Program-made: the position numbers and the translations under genes | Source of the DNA: Rhizobium sp. Leaf262 | GTDB lineage: Bacteria > Pseudomonadota > Alphaproteobacteria > Rhizobiales > Rhizobiaceae | Assembly (NCBI RefSeq): GCF_001422245.1 | Contig: NZ_LMMM01000016.1 | Span: 356,708 to 420,707 of the forward strand | DNA: 64,000 nucleotides | Direction of reading: 5' to 3' | Notes under the pieces: model-generated | What the model was told of the DNA's origin: nothing | Seen by the model: the letters and a program-made list of their open reading frames with translations, nothing else | Database searches by the model: none | Part shown: positions 1-8,519 of the stretch, piece by piece | Position numbering within the stretch: position 1 is the stretch's first letter | How the letters are laid out: the number at the start of each line of letters is the position of its first letter

Positions 1-29
1 TTTTTGCTTTTTCGGGCCTTTCGTCAACC

Positions 30-68
30 ATGGCGCCGCCCTTAGATAAGGGCAGCGCCATCTTTTTA
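30..68 (+). terminator. intrinsic terminator at the left edge
   Basis: An inverted repeat pairs 30-36 with 55-61 and 38-43 with 48-53, and a T-rich run follows on the plus strand (62-68). It would end transcription of a plus-strand gene lying left of the window. It sits just past the stop of the minus-strand peptidase, so it may serve both convergent units, although the minus side lacks a T tract. Confidence 0.65.
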
Positions 69-1457
69 TCTGACGCTTAGCGCTTCCAATATTCTGACCC
101 AAGAGCGAATACCCTTGTGGAACGACTGCAGGTCATATTTTTCGTTCGGTGAGTGAATTCGGTCGTCGGTCAAACCGAAACCGATCATGAGCGAGTCCAT
201 GCCCAGCAGGTTCTGGAAATCACCGACAATCGGGATCGACCCGCCCATCCCGATGACCACGGCCTGCTTTGCCCATTCGTCGGACAAGGCGCTTTTTGCC
301 TTCGTCAAGGCAGGCGAATCGTAAGAAAGCTGAATAGCTGGCGAACCGCCGTGCTCATGGAATTCGACCGCACAATCGGCGGGAATTTTCGAGCGGACAT
401 AGGCGCGGAAGCTCTCGCGAACAGCAGCTGGATCCTGCTTGCCCACCAGACGGAAGGAAATCTTGGCCGAGGCCTTGGCCGCGATGACCGTCTTGAAGCC
501 TTCGCCTGTATAGCCGCCTGTGATGCCGTTGACTTCGGCAGTCGGGCGCGCCCATGTCAGCTCAAGAACAGAACGGCCTTTCTCGCCTGACGGTACCGAC
601 AGCCCGACATCTCCCAGAAAACTTTCCGCTGTCCGCCCGAGACTTTCCCAAGACGCCTTGATGTTGGAGGGTGTCTCTTCAACGCCGTCATAAAAGCCAG
701 GCAGTGTTACACGTCCGGTCTCATCGTGAAGACCGGCAAGAATGCCGCTCAGAATATGTATGGGGTTAGCAGCCGCCCCGCCGAAAAGACCCGAATGAAG
801 ATCGCGGTCTGCGCCGGTGATCACAATCTCCTCGCCCACAAGGCCGCGCAGTGCCGCAGCGATGGCCGGCGTTTCGCGGTCCCACATACTTGTATCGCAT
901 ACCAGCGCATAGTCCGCCTTCAGCTCTTCCGCATTGGCATCGAGGAATGGCTTAAGCGATGGCGAGCCCGATTCCTCTTCGCCCTCGAACAGGATCGTGA
1001 TGCGCAGCGGCAGGGAACCATGCACCTGCTTGTATGCCCGGCAGGCTTCGACGAAGGTCATCAGCTGACCCTTGTCGTCAGATGTGCCTCTGCCTGTAAT
1101 GACCTGACGGCCCTCGCCTATGTCCTTCAATGCCGGATCGAACGGGTCGTTCTCCCACAGGGAGATGGGATCGACAGGCTGAACGTCGTAATGTCCGTAA
1201 AACAGCACATGCGGCGCATCGGCGGTTGGTGCATCATGGTGTGCGACGACCATGGGATGGCCCGCCGTGTCGCGTATGGACGCGTTGAACCCTATGGCGG
1301 TCAAGTCGCGAACCAGCCATTCGGCCGCCTTGCGGCACTCAGCCTTGTAAGCGGGGTCAGTCGAAATCGATTTGACGCGGACGAGCTCGAAAAGCCTGTC
1401 GAGGCTGGCATTGAGATTGTCGTCAACCGCCGAGAGAACGGGGGAAATATCTGTCAT
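66..1457 (-). CDS. M20 family metallo-dipeptidase
   Basis: A 463-residue protein of the M20 (carnosinase/ArgE-like) family, expected to hydrolyse dipeptides or N-acylated amino acids in the cytoplasm with two zinc ions. Visible metal and catalytic motifs are His89-x-Asp91 in a GHYDVQP context, Asp127/128 after RGTS, the acidic EGEEESGS run at about 158-165, and a late His in IHSPNEKYD near 440. The dimerisation/lid domain lies between about 205 and 380. Length and motif order are normal for the CNDP-like branch. The marR gene lies upstream on the same strand, about 75 bases from the start codon, and the two may share a transcript. The substrate cannot be told from sequence; the family assignment is secure. 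Confidence 0.9.
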   Translation of the reverse strand: MTDISPVLSAVDDNLNASLDRLFELVRVKSISTDPAYKAECRKAAEWLVRDLTAIGFNASIRDTAGHPMVVAHHDAPTADAPHVLFYGHYDVQPVDPISLWENDPFDPALKDIGEGRQVITGRGTSDDKGQLMTFVEACRAYKQVHGSLPLRITILFEGEEESGSPSLKPFLDANAEELKADYALVCDTSMWDRETPAIAAALRGLVGEEIVITGADRDLHSGLFGGAAANPIHILSGILAGLHDETGRVTLPGFYDGVEETPSNIKASWESLGRTAESFLGDVGLSVPSGEKGRSVLELTWARPTAEVNGITGGYTGEGFKTVIAAKASAKISFRLVGKQDPAAVRESFRAYVRSKIPADCAVEFHEHGGSPAIQLSYDSPALTKAKSALSDEWAKQAVVIGMGGSIPIVGDFQNLLGMDSLMIGFGLTDDRIHSPNEKYDLQSFHKGIRSWVRILEALSVR

Positions 1458-1531
1458 TACGCGATCCTGTCATGCAAAGATCTGACAAGGATAGAGCAAA
1501 GCGGCACCGGTATCGAGCTGGAAAATTAGCC

Positions 1532-1975
1532 TCATGCATTGGAATCCGAAACCTTCCCGGCTTCGATGGCGCGTCCCATATATTCCAGCAGCAACTGCCG
1601 CTCGAAACGCAACAGCCCCGCCAGCACGGTCTCGTCCGTGGCTCTGGACGCGGAAATGGCCTGCAATTCCAGCTCCCTTCCCCTTTCAGTCAGCTCGATG
1701 ACCTGGGCGCGGCGGTCTCGCGGGTGGGGCTTTCGCACGATGAGGCCGTCTCGCTCCATGCGGGCCAATGTGTTGGCAAGCGTCGCCTGCTCCACGTCGA
1801 CCCGGTCGAGAAGCTGCCGTTGCGTCAACCCATCCTCGTTCCACAATTCCAGCAATATGGGAAACTGCCCTTGCGAAAAGCCCAGGGCAGCCGCGCGTTT
1901 GTTCAACGCCTTCGAAAAGGTCTTCGCCAGTTGAGCGGCGAGATAGGTCGCCGAGTCGTTTCTTGAAAAACGCAT
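1532..1975 (-). CDS. MarR family transcriptional regulator
   Basis: A 147-residue winged-helix regulator when started at the ATG at 1975, which has AGGA about 7 bases upstream. A GTG at 2017 would add 14 residues with no ribosome site. The middle of the protein shows the MarR pattern: TQRQLLDRVDVEQATLANT as the recognition helix region, then the wing DRRAQVIELTERG with the family Asp-Arg-Arg. Members bind palindromic operators as dimers and often repress their own gene; a 15-base palindrome lies between promoter and start codon (1991-2005). The M20 peptidase gene follows on the same strand and could be a target. The effector is unknown. Confidence 0.9.
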   Translation of the reverse strand: MRFSRNDSATYLAAQLAKTFSKALNKRAAALGFSQGQFPILLELWNEDGLTQRQLLDRVDVEQATLANTLARMERDGLIVRKPHPRDRRAQVIELTERGRELELQAISASRATDETVLAGLLRFERQLLLEYMGRAIEAGKVSDSNA

Positions 1976-1990
1976 GTCCCATCCTAAACA

Positions 1991-2005
1991 TGCAGCGATG
2001 CTGCA
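1991..2005. promoter_or_regulatory. candidate MarR operator in the marR leader
   Basis: A perfect inverted repeat TGCAGC-gat-GCTGCA lies 16-30 bases upstream of the marR start codon and just downstream of a TATA-rich stretch that could be the -10 region (about 2008-2018). Position and symmetry fit autorepression by a dimeric MarR protein. No second copy was found near the peptidase gene, so the assignment is an inference. Confidence 0.4.
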
Positions 2006-2075
2006 GTTATATATCACGCTATTTAGGTGAGCAGGCTTTCGTGAAACATGCGTTCATGCGCTTGACGACGCACCA

Positions 2076-2218
2076 TAAAAAAACGCCATGGCCGGGAGGG
2101 GACGGCCATGGCGTTTATATTGAAGGACAAAGGCCCGGAGAGGGGGATAGGCCTTTGTCCGGTCTGATGCGGCGGGGGACGAGCCTGCAATCAGACACGG
2201 CGTGATCAGTCGCCGTCC
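2076..2218 (-). ncRNA. trans-acting small RNA, alpha-r7 (Smr7C) type
   Basis: Read on the minus strand, this intergenic stretch folds into three perfect hairpins in a row: 7 bp (2196-2190 with 2168-2162), 11 bp (2160-2150 with 2135-2125) and 14 bp (2116-2103 with 2094-2081). The last is followed by seven T residues (2083-2077), a textbook Rho-independent terminator. Each loop is C-rich and could pair with Shine-Dalgarno sequences. A CTTGAA -35 (2253-2248) puts the 5' end near 2218 and the length near 143 nt, but the -10 (2230-2225) is poor. Alphaproteobacterial alpha-r7 RNAs are about that long and, as I recall, lie between a marR gene and polA as here. AbcR (alpha-r15) has a similar fold and is the main alternative. 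The 5' end is approximate. Confidence 0.75.
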
Positions 2219-2264
2219 TCCAAGAAATGAGGCTGCAAATGCGGCTTTTCAAGGGAAGCCCGGA

Positions 2265-2278
2265 TTACAAATTTGTAA
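2265..2278. promoter_or_regulatory. 14-bp palindrome upstream of the small RNA promoter
   Basis: TTACAAATTTGTAA is perfectly self-complementary and contains a T-N11-A pattern of the kind LysR-type regulators bind. It lies 12 bases upstream of the putative -35 of the small RNA on the minus strand and 114 bases upstream of polA on the plus strand. Which of the two it serves is not decided by sequence. Confidence 0.35.
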
Positions 2279-2391
2279 CGTTATGGTGAGGTTTGAACCC
2301 GGCGTAGCGTGTCCCGGAAACAGTGGGTTGGTCCGATACCTCAAGAACTTTCTATGGACGCCAACACAGGCCCGCGCTATCCATGCTTCCC

Positions 2392-5385
2392 ATGAAAAAA
2401 GGCGATCACCTCTTCCTCGTAGACGGCTCCGGTTTCATCTTCCGGGCGTTCCATGCCATTCCCGCGCTCAACCGCAAATCGGATGGATTGCCGGTCAATG
2501 CCGTATCCGGTTTCTGCAACATGTTGTGGAAGCTGCTGAAGGATGCGCGCAACACCGATGTCGGCGTGACGCCCACGCATTTTGCGGTGATTTTCGACTA
2601 TTCTTCGAAAACCTTCCGCAATGAGCTTTACGATCTCTACAAGGCCAATCGTTCGGCGCCGCCGGAAGATCTGGTGCCGCAGTTCGGCCTGATCCGCCAC
2701 GCAACCCGCGCCTTTAATCTGCCCTGCATCGAGACGGAAGGGTTTGAGGCCGACGATATCATTGCCACTTACGCCCGTCAGGCCGAGGCCATCGGCGCGG
2801 ATGTGACGATCATCTCATCCGACAAGGACCTGATGCAGCTCGTCACCGCCAATGTGCATATGTACGACGCGATGAAGGACAAGCAGATCGGCGTGCCCGA
2901 TGTCATCGAAAAATGGGGCGTTGCGCCCGAAAAGATGATCGACCTGCAAGCCATGACAGGCGACTCGACCGATAACATTCCCGGCATTCCGGGTATCGGT
3001 CCGAAGACGGCGGCGCAGTTGCTGGGTGAATATGGCGATCTCGATACGCTGCTGGAACGTGCTGGTGAAATCAAGCAGCAGAAGCGCCGCGAAAACATTG
3101 TTGCCAATGCGGAACTGGCGCGCCTTTCTCGGCAGCTCGTGGCGCTCAGAACCGATGTGCCACTGGAACTGCCGCTGGATGCACTGACACTGGAGCCGCA
3201 GGATGGCCCCAAGCTCATCGCCTTCCTGAAGGCCATGGAATTCACCACGCTCACGCGTCGCGTGGCCGAAACCACAGGCGCGGATGCCGCTGCCATCGAT
3301 GCCGCCAATGTTCCAGTGGAACGCGGCGCGCAGGCGCATGGTCCCGATCTGGATGGGGCACCGGCAGAGCCCGCAGGCGACAAGGCCACACCTCTGGATG
3401 AGAGCGCTGTCGAAAACGCCTCTGCCATTGCCTCTAAACTGGAAGGCAGCACGCCCGCCGCGCTTTCCTCCAGCCGTGAAGCCAATTTTTCCGCTGCCAA
3501 GATCGATATCACCGCCTATCAGACCATCCGTACGGTTGAAGAGCTGGATCGCTGGGTGGCCATGGCGCGGGAAACCGGCGTTGTTGCCTTCGATACGGAA
3601 ACCACCTCGCTCGATCCGATGCAGGCCGAACTGGTCGGCTTTTCGTTGGCGATTGCCAATAACCGCAAGGATGCAACGGGCGCGGAGATCATCGCCGCCT
3701 ACGTGCCGATCTCCCACAAGACTGGTTCGGGCGGAGATCTGTTCAGCGATGGCATCAAGCTTGCTCCTGATCAGATACCGGCACGCGATGCGCTGGATCG
3801 CTTGAAGGCGCTTCTGGAAGACCCCGCCGTTCTCAAGGTCGCACAAAACCTGAAATACGACTATCTGCTGGTCAAGCGCCTCGGCATCACCATGCAGAGT
3901 TTCGATGATACGATGCTGATGTCCTATGTGCTGGAAGCGGGCAAAGGCCTGCACGGCATGGATGCCCTGTCCGAACGCTGGCTCGGCCACACGCCGATTG
4001 CTTATAAGGACGTCGCAGGCTCGGGCAAATCGGGCGTCACCTTCGATTTCGTCGATATCGACAAGGCAACCGCCTATGCCGCCGAAGATGCCGACGTCAC
4101 GTTGCGTTTGTGGATGGTGCTGAAACCGCGCCTCGTGGCCGACCGCCTGACTGCCGTCTATGAGCGGCTGGAGCGCCCGCTGCTGCCGGTTCTCGCCCGC
4201 ATGGAAGAGCGCGGCATCACCGTCGACCGGCAAATCCTGTCGCGTCTTTCCGGCGAGCTCGCGCAAAAGGCTGCGGCCTTCGAAGAAGAGATTTACGAGC
4301 TGGCAGGCGAAAAGTTCAACATCGGCTCGCCCAAGCAGCTGGGAGATATTCTGTTTGGCAGAATGGGTCTGCCAGGTGGTTCCAAGACCAAGACCGGACA
4401 ATGGTCCACCTCCGCACAGGTTCTGGAAGATCTGGCCGCCGAAGGTGCCGAACTGCCGCGCAAGATCGTTGACTGGCGCCAGCTGACCAAGCTGAAATCC
4501 ACCTATACGGATGCGCTTCCCGGCTATATCCATGCCGATACGAAGCGGGTCCACACCTCCTATTCGCTGGCATCGACCACCACCGGTCGCCTATCCTCCT
4601 CTGAGCCCAATCTTCAGAACATTCCGGTGCGCACCGCAGAAGGCCGCAAGATTCGTACGGCCTTTGTGTCTACGCCCGGCAACAAGCTTCTGTCTGCCGA
4701 CTACAGCCAGATCGAGCTTCGCGTTCTCGCCCATGTCGCCGATATTCCGCAGTTGAGAAACGCCTTTGAAAACGGCATCGATATTCATGCCATGACAGCG
4801 TCGGAAATGTTCGGCGTTCCGGTCGAAGGCATGCCGTCTGAAGTGCGCCGCCGCGCAAAGGCCATCAACTTCGGCATTATCTACGGGATTTCCTCTTTTG
4901 GTCTCGCCAACCAGCTCAGCATCGGGCGCTCGGAAGCCGGCGAATACATCAAGAAGTATTTCGAGCGCTTTCCTGGCATCCGCGACTATATGGAAAACAC
5001 CAAGGCCATCGCGCGCGACAAGGGTTATGTCGAAACCATCTTCGGTCGCCGCATCAACTATCCGGAAATCAAGTCGTCCAATCCTTCGGTGCGCGCCTTC
5101 AATGAACGCGCTGCCATCAACGCGCCCATTCAGGGCTCTGCGGCCGATATCATCCGCCGCGCCATGATCCGCATCGAACCGGCTCTGGAAGAGGCCAAGC
5201 TTGCTGCACGCATGCTGTTGCAGGTGCATGACGAATTGATCTTCGAGGTGGAAGAGGGCGAGATCGACAAGACTTTGCCGGTCGTGGTCTCGATCATGGA
5301 AAATGCGGCCATGCCTGCCATCGACGTGAAGGTGCCGCTGAAGGTGGATGCGCGTGCCGCCGCCAACTGGGACGAGGCGCACTGA
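2392..5385 (+). CDS. polA: DNA polymerase I
   Basis: A 997-residue family A DNA polymerase acting in gap filling, Okazaki fragment processing and repair. The N-terminal 5' nuclease domain covers about 1-290 (LFLVDGSGFIFRAF; GFEADDIIAT; GIPGIGPKTA). An Ala/Glu-rich linker follows, then an intact proofreading domain with the Asp-x-Glu motif at about 401-403, NLKYDY and YAAEDADVT. The polymerase domain has motif A DYSQIELR from 770, motif B RRRAKAINFG near 819 and motif C VHDE at about 945-948. Unlike polymerases with a dead proofreading site, all exonuclease acidic residues are present. The ATG at 2392 fits family N-termini; 2383 is an in-frame alternative and neither has a strong ribosome site. 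Confidence 0.97.
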   Translation: MKKGDHLFLVDGSGFIFRAFHAIPALNRKSDGLPVNAVSGFCNMLWKLLKDARNTDVGVTPTHFAVIFDYSSKTFRNELYDLYKANRSAPPEDLVPQFGLIRHATRAFNLPCIETEGFEADDIIATYARQAEAIGADVTIISSDKDLMQLVTANVHMYDAMKDKQIGVPDVIEKWGVAPEKMIDLQAMTGDSTDNIPGIPGIGPKTAAQLLGEYGDLDTLLERAGEIKQQKRRENIVANAELARLSRQLVALRTDVPLELPLDALTLEPQDGPKLIAFLKAMEFTTLTRRVAETTGADAAAIDAANVPVERGAQAHGPDLDGAPAEPAGDKATPLDESAVENASAIASKLEGSTPAALSSSREANFSAAKIDITAYQTIRTVEELDRWVAMARETGVVAFDTETTSLDPMQAELVGFSLAIANNRKDATGAEIIAAYVPISHKTGSGGDLFSDGIKLAPDQIPARDALDRLKALLEDPAVLKVAQNLKYDYLLVKRLGITMQSFDDTMLMSYVLEAGKGLHGMDALSERWLGHTPIAYKDVAGSGKSGVTFDFVDIDKATAYAAEDADVTLRLWMVLKPRLVADRLTAVYERLERPLLPVLARMEERGITVDRQILSRLSGELAQKAAAFEEEIYELAGEKFNIGSPKQLGDILFGRMGLPGGSKTKTGQWSTSAQVLEDLAAEGAELPRKIVDWRQLTKLKSTYTDALPGYIHADTKRVHTSYSLASTTTGRLSSSEPNLQNIPVRTAEGRKIRTAFVSTPGNKLLSADYSQIELRVLAHVADIPQLRNAFENGIDIHAMTASEMFGVPVEGMPSEVRRRAKAINFGIIYGISSFGLANQLSIGRSEAGEYIKKYFERFPGIRDYMENTKAIARDKGYVETIFGRRINYPEIKSSNPSVRAFNERAAINAPIQGSAADIIRRAMIRIEPALEEAKLAARMLLQVHDELIFEVEEGEIDKTLPVVVSIMENAAMPAIDVKVPLKVDARAAANWDEAH

Positions 5386-5456
5386 CGCTGCCCTGTCATT
5401 GAAGTGTCGCGTGCCGGGAGTAGGAGGCTACCTTGCTTACAAGGAGCCTTTGCACC

Positions 5457-6179
5457 ATGCACGCGCCGTTCGTTTCACAAAAGCTTGCCGCCTTTTCCAC
5501 CGCCAGTAACGATGCGCCGCCGCGTCATCTCGGAACCCGGTATGATCTGAACGGCGAATTTCTGCATGAACCGGGAAACACGGTCGTCTGTCATCTGGCG
5601 GAAGGGTCGCGCACGCAATATGCGATCATCAAGACCCGCAAGCAGCTTCTCGATATGCCGGAAGCGCACAGCCATCTGGCCTTCACGCCCACCTCCAGCC
5701 TGCACATGACGGTGTTTCAGGGCATTATCGAGCATCGCCGCACCTGGCCCTATTGGCCAAAGGAGATGCCGGACGATACGTCCATCGAAGCGATGACGGA
5801 TTTCTATCTGGAAAAACTTCAGGCCTTTCCGCAGCTTCCGGTCTGTGCCATGCAGGTTTCCGGCCTCTCACCTCTGGGCCTGACATTGAAAGGGGCAACG
5901 GCAGGGGACGACCGTGCGATTGCCGAATGGCGCAATGCCTTTGCCGATGTCTTCGGCTATCGCCATCCCGACCACGAGACCTATGAGTTCCACATCACCT
6001 TCGCCTATATCATGCGCTGGTTCGACCCCGGATGCCTGCCGCGCTGGCAAAGAATGCTGGATGAAAGCCTTGAGCAGCTGCGGTCTGCGGTTCCGGTTCT
6101 GGAAATGCGCCCGCCAGCATTCTGTGAATTCAGCGATATGAAGCATTTTGAGGAATTGATCGTTTTCGACCCTGTCTGA
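5457..6179 (+). CDS. DUF1868 protein, 2H phosphoesterase-like
   Basis: A 240-residue protein with two His-x-Thr motifs, HMTVF at His83 and HITFA at His179, the hallmark of 2H phosphodiesterases (cyclic phosphodiesterase/RNA ligase fold). Spacing and the WF/RW context match the DUF1868 branch, whose substrate is unknown; a role on 2',3'-cyclic or nucleotide phosphates is an inference. The chosen ATG has AAGGAG at 5441-5446. A TTG at 5433 also has a good AGGAGG (5422-5427), so an 8-residue longer form is possible. It follows polA by about 70 bases with no terminator visible between, so readthrough from polA is possible. Confidence 0.8.
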   Translation: MHAPFVSQKLAAFSTASNDAPPRHLGTRYDLNGEFLHEPGNTVVCHLAEGSRTQYAIIKTRKQLLDMPEAHSHLAFTPTSSLHMTVFQGIIEHRRTWPYWPKEMPDDTSIEAMTDFYLEKLQAFPQLPVCAMQVSGLSPLGLTLKGATAGDDRAIAEWRNAFADVFGYRHPDHETYEFHITFAYIMRWFDPGCLPRWQRMLDESLEQLRSAVPVLEMRPPAFCEFSDMKHFEELIVFDPV

Positions 6180-6247
6180 TAGTCAGTGTCAAAAGCTTTC
6201 GCATAAGACCTGTCTTGGCGATTCGGACATTCTTGAAAAAATCGACG

Positions 6248-6283
6248 CCGGGGCTGGTCAAAGCCCCGGGAGGCATGTATAAG
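6248..6283 (+). promoter_or_regulatory. candidate rpmF promoter and hairpin
   Basis: A TGGTCA -35 (6255-6260), 17-base spacer and TATAAG -10 (6278-6283) lie about 90 bases before rpmF. The -35 sits inside an 8-bp GC hairpin (6248-6255 with 6262-6269) that may end the upstream transcript, although no T run follows on the plus strand. Confidence 0.45.
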
Positions 6284-6372
6284 CGCGCCAAAATTCAGAT
6301 ATAGAAACATGTGACATTCGGCCTGGGTCCTGGCTGGTTCCCGTGTTTCGCCGCTTCAGTGGAGTTACACAA

Positions 6373-6558
6373 ATGGCAGTACCTAAGAGAAAAACAAGCC
6401 CGTCCAAGCGTGGCATGCGTCGTTCGGCCGATGGCCTGAAGTCCGCAACCTACGTTGAAGACAAGAACTCCGGCGAATTGCGTCGCCCACACCACATCGA
6501 CCTGAAGACAGGCATGTACCGTGGTCGTCAGGTTCTGACGCCGAAGGAAAGCGCATAA
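6373..6558 (+). CDS. rpmF: 50S ribosomal protein L32
   Basis: A 61-residue basic protein starting [18 protein letters not shown], the universal L32 N-terminus, with the alphaproteobacterial ending [10 protein letters not shown]. It is part of the large ribosomal subunit near the peptidyl transferase exit region. The family's four zinc-binding cysteines are absent, as in other alphaproteobacterial zinc-free L32 forms. A GGAG site lies 10 bases before the ATG, and an intrinsic terminator follows within 25 bases, so it seems to be a single-gene unit. Rhizobia often have plsX and fabH after L32 in other phyla's order; that linkage is not seen here. Confidence 0.96.
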   Translation: MAVPKRKTSPSKRGMRRSADGLKSATYVEDKNSGELRRPHHIDLKTGMYRGRQVLTPKESA

Positions 6559-6582
6559 TTTTTGCGCCTTCTTTAAGTTACG

Positions 6583-6612
6583 AAAAGCCGGCCTTTGGGT
6601 CGGCTTTTTTGT
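6583..6612 (+). terminator. rpmF terminator
   Basis: An AAAAGCCG stem at 6583-6590 pairs with CGGCTTTT at 6601-6608 and is followed by further T residues. It separates rpmF from the sensor kinase gene. Confidence 0.8.
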
Positions 6613-6695
6613 TTTGGGGCTCGCACTGCGATCCCGCTTGGAAAATCGAGCGCCTCCACTTAGACTTGCACCCGGGAATGTGGAGGGGGAGATTG

Positions 6696-8519
6696 GTGAC
6701 ATATCGCTGGATCGGTATCGTGATTGTTTGCCTGGGGCTGGGCGGTATCGCCTTGACCAAGGGGAGCGATCTCGTTGCCGAAAGCTATTTCGATGAAGTG
6801 GCGGCCCAAGGCGGCACCACGCTGCGGCTGGCGGTCTCGGCACTTGGCGGGCATCTCAGCCGCTATGAACCGCTGCCCGCCTTGATGGCCGATCATGACG
6901 ATATCGAGGAGCTTGTCGCGCACCCGCAAGATCAGTCGTTGCGATTGCGGGCCAATATCTACCTGAAATCCATCAACGATCTGCTGAAATCCTCCGATAT
7001 CTACATCATGACACTGGATGGCGAGACGATTGCCGCCAGCAATTATGATGGCCCGGCCAGCTTCGTCGGCCAGAATTTCAGCTACCGCCCTTATTTTCAG
7101 GATGCCGCCAAAGGCCAGCAATCGAAATTCTTTGCGCTCGGCACCACGTCGCACAAGCGCGGCTATTATTTCGCCTCACCCATTCTCTTCAACGGCGAGA
7201 TCAAGGGCGTCATCGTTTTCAAGGTGGATATCGAAGGTATCGAGGCATCCTTCGGCAATGGTGAGAACCGTATCTTCGTCAATGATCCGGAAGGCATCAT
7301 CTTCATGACGGGAACGCCGGAATGGCTCTATTCCGCTATTCAGCCACTGACGCCCGAACGCATTGCCAAGACCGAGAGCTCACGCCGCTATTCAGATGCT
7401 AATCTACAACAGCTTGCGGTGACCCACAGCACCTTCGGTAATCATGATCTGATGACCATCCGCGAGGGTGAGCAGGACCGGGAGTATATTTCGCTTTCGC
7501 AGGACATGCCCGACGCTGGATGGACGGTCAATGTGCTGATGGACACCGGCTCCATACGCACACAGGTCAAAACCACGATGATCGCCATCGTCCTGTGCCT
7601 CTGCCTTGCAGGGGCGCTGATGGCCGCCATGTTGCAGCGGCGTAAGCGATTGCGCGACCGGCTGATCCATCAGGCGGAAGCGCAGGCCGAACTGGAACGG
7701 CGCGTAGAAGAGCGCACCGCCGATCTCGCGCGCGTCAACCGCGATATCAAGCATGAGATTGCCGAACGTCGCCAGACCGAAAAGCGGCTGCGCAAGACCC
7801 AGAAGGATCTGATTCAGGCTGGCAAGCTGGCCGCGCTCGGCCAAATGTCGGCGGCCTTGTCTCATGAGTTCAACCAGCCGCTGGCTGCGGCCAAGACCTA
7901 CGCCGAAAGCGCCTCTTTGCTGATAGAGCGTGGCCGGGTGGGCGAGGCATCTGACAATCTCAAGCGCATCTCGGCGCTGATCGACCGCATGGCCGCCATT
8001 GGCAAGCATCTGCGCAACTTCGCACGCAAGCCGAACGAAAAACTCGGCCCTGTGCCGCTGGATGCGGTGGTCAGCGATACGTTGGAGATCGTCAATGCCC
8101 GGCTGAAGGCGGCCGATGCGCACTTGGCGGTCGATTTCGGGCCGGTGCCGCTCTTCGTCAAGGCTGGGCCGGTACGGCTTCAGCAGGTTCTGGTCAACAT
8201 CATCTCCAATGCCGCCGATGCCGTGGAAGGGTTGGAGGATCGCCGGATCGATCTCACAGCACAGCAGGAAGGCGAAAAAGTCATCCTCTCGATCCGCGAT
8301 CGCGGACCCGGCGTGCCGCCCGCCATCATGGAGCGGATTTTCGATCCGTTCTTCTCCACGAAAGGCGTGGGCAAAGGGCTGGGTCTCGGGCTCTCCATCT
8401 CTTACAATATCGTCAAGGATTTCGGCGGGCGCCTCAGCGTGACCAACCTGCCTGAAGGCGGCGCGCGATTCGATATCGAACTGGACGCCCAGGCGCCGAT
8501 GGAGATTGCTGCCGAATGA
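6696..8519 (+). CDS. DctB-like sensor histidine kinase
   Basis: A membrane sensor kinase of about 607 residues resembling DctB. The GTG at 6696 is preferred because GGAGGGGG (6682-6689) is well placed for it; ATG 6678 would add six residues. One N-terminal membrane helix, a periplasmic double-PAS-like (dCACHE) region to about residue 285, a second helix near 290-312, then a coiled coil. The HisKA motif has His390 in SHEFNQPLAAAKTYAES and the ATPase domain shows NIISNAADAVEG, DRGPGVPP and GKGLGLGLSIS. The response regulator overlaps by 4 bases (ATGA), so the two are translationally coupled. The tct transporter downstream suggests it senses an organic acid; the ligand is not known. Confidence 0.88.
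   Translation: MTYRWIGIVIVCLGLGGIALTKGSDLVAESYFDEVAAQGGTTLRLAVSALGGHLSRYEPLPALMADHDDIEELVAHPQDQSLRLRANIYLKSINDLLKSSDIYIMTLDGETIAASNYDGPASFVGQNFSYRPYFQDAAKGQQSKFFALGTTSHKRGYYFASPILFNGEIKGVIVFKVDIEGIEASFGNGENRIFVNDPEGIIFMTGTPEWLYSAIQPLTPERIAKTESSRRYSDANLQQLAVTHSTFGNHDLMTIREGEQDREYISLSQDMPDAGWTVNVLMDTGSIRTQVKTTMIAIVLCLCLAGALMAAMLQRRKRLRDRLIHQAEAQAELERRVEERTADLARVNRDIKHEIAERRQTEKRLRKTQKDLIQAGKLAALGQMSAALSHEFNQPLAAAKTYAESASLLIERGRVGEASDNLKRISALIDRMAAIGKHLRNFARKPNEKLGPVPLDAVVSDTLEIVNARLKAADAHLAVDFGPVPLFVKAGPVRLQQVLVNIISNAADAVEGLEDRRIDLTAQQEGEKVILSIRDRGPGVPPAIMERIFDPFFSTKGVGKGLGLGLSISYNIVKDFGGRLSVTNLPEGGARFDIELDAQAPMEIAAE

Noticed and set aside
2080..2200. Reading the three hairpins as plain terminators for polA or marR
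   Set aside because: They lie upstream of both genes. Only the last has a T tract, on the minus strand, and the C-rich loops fit a regulatory RNA better.
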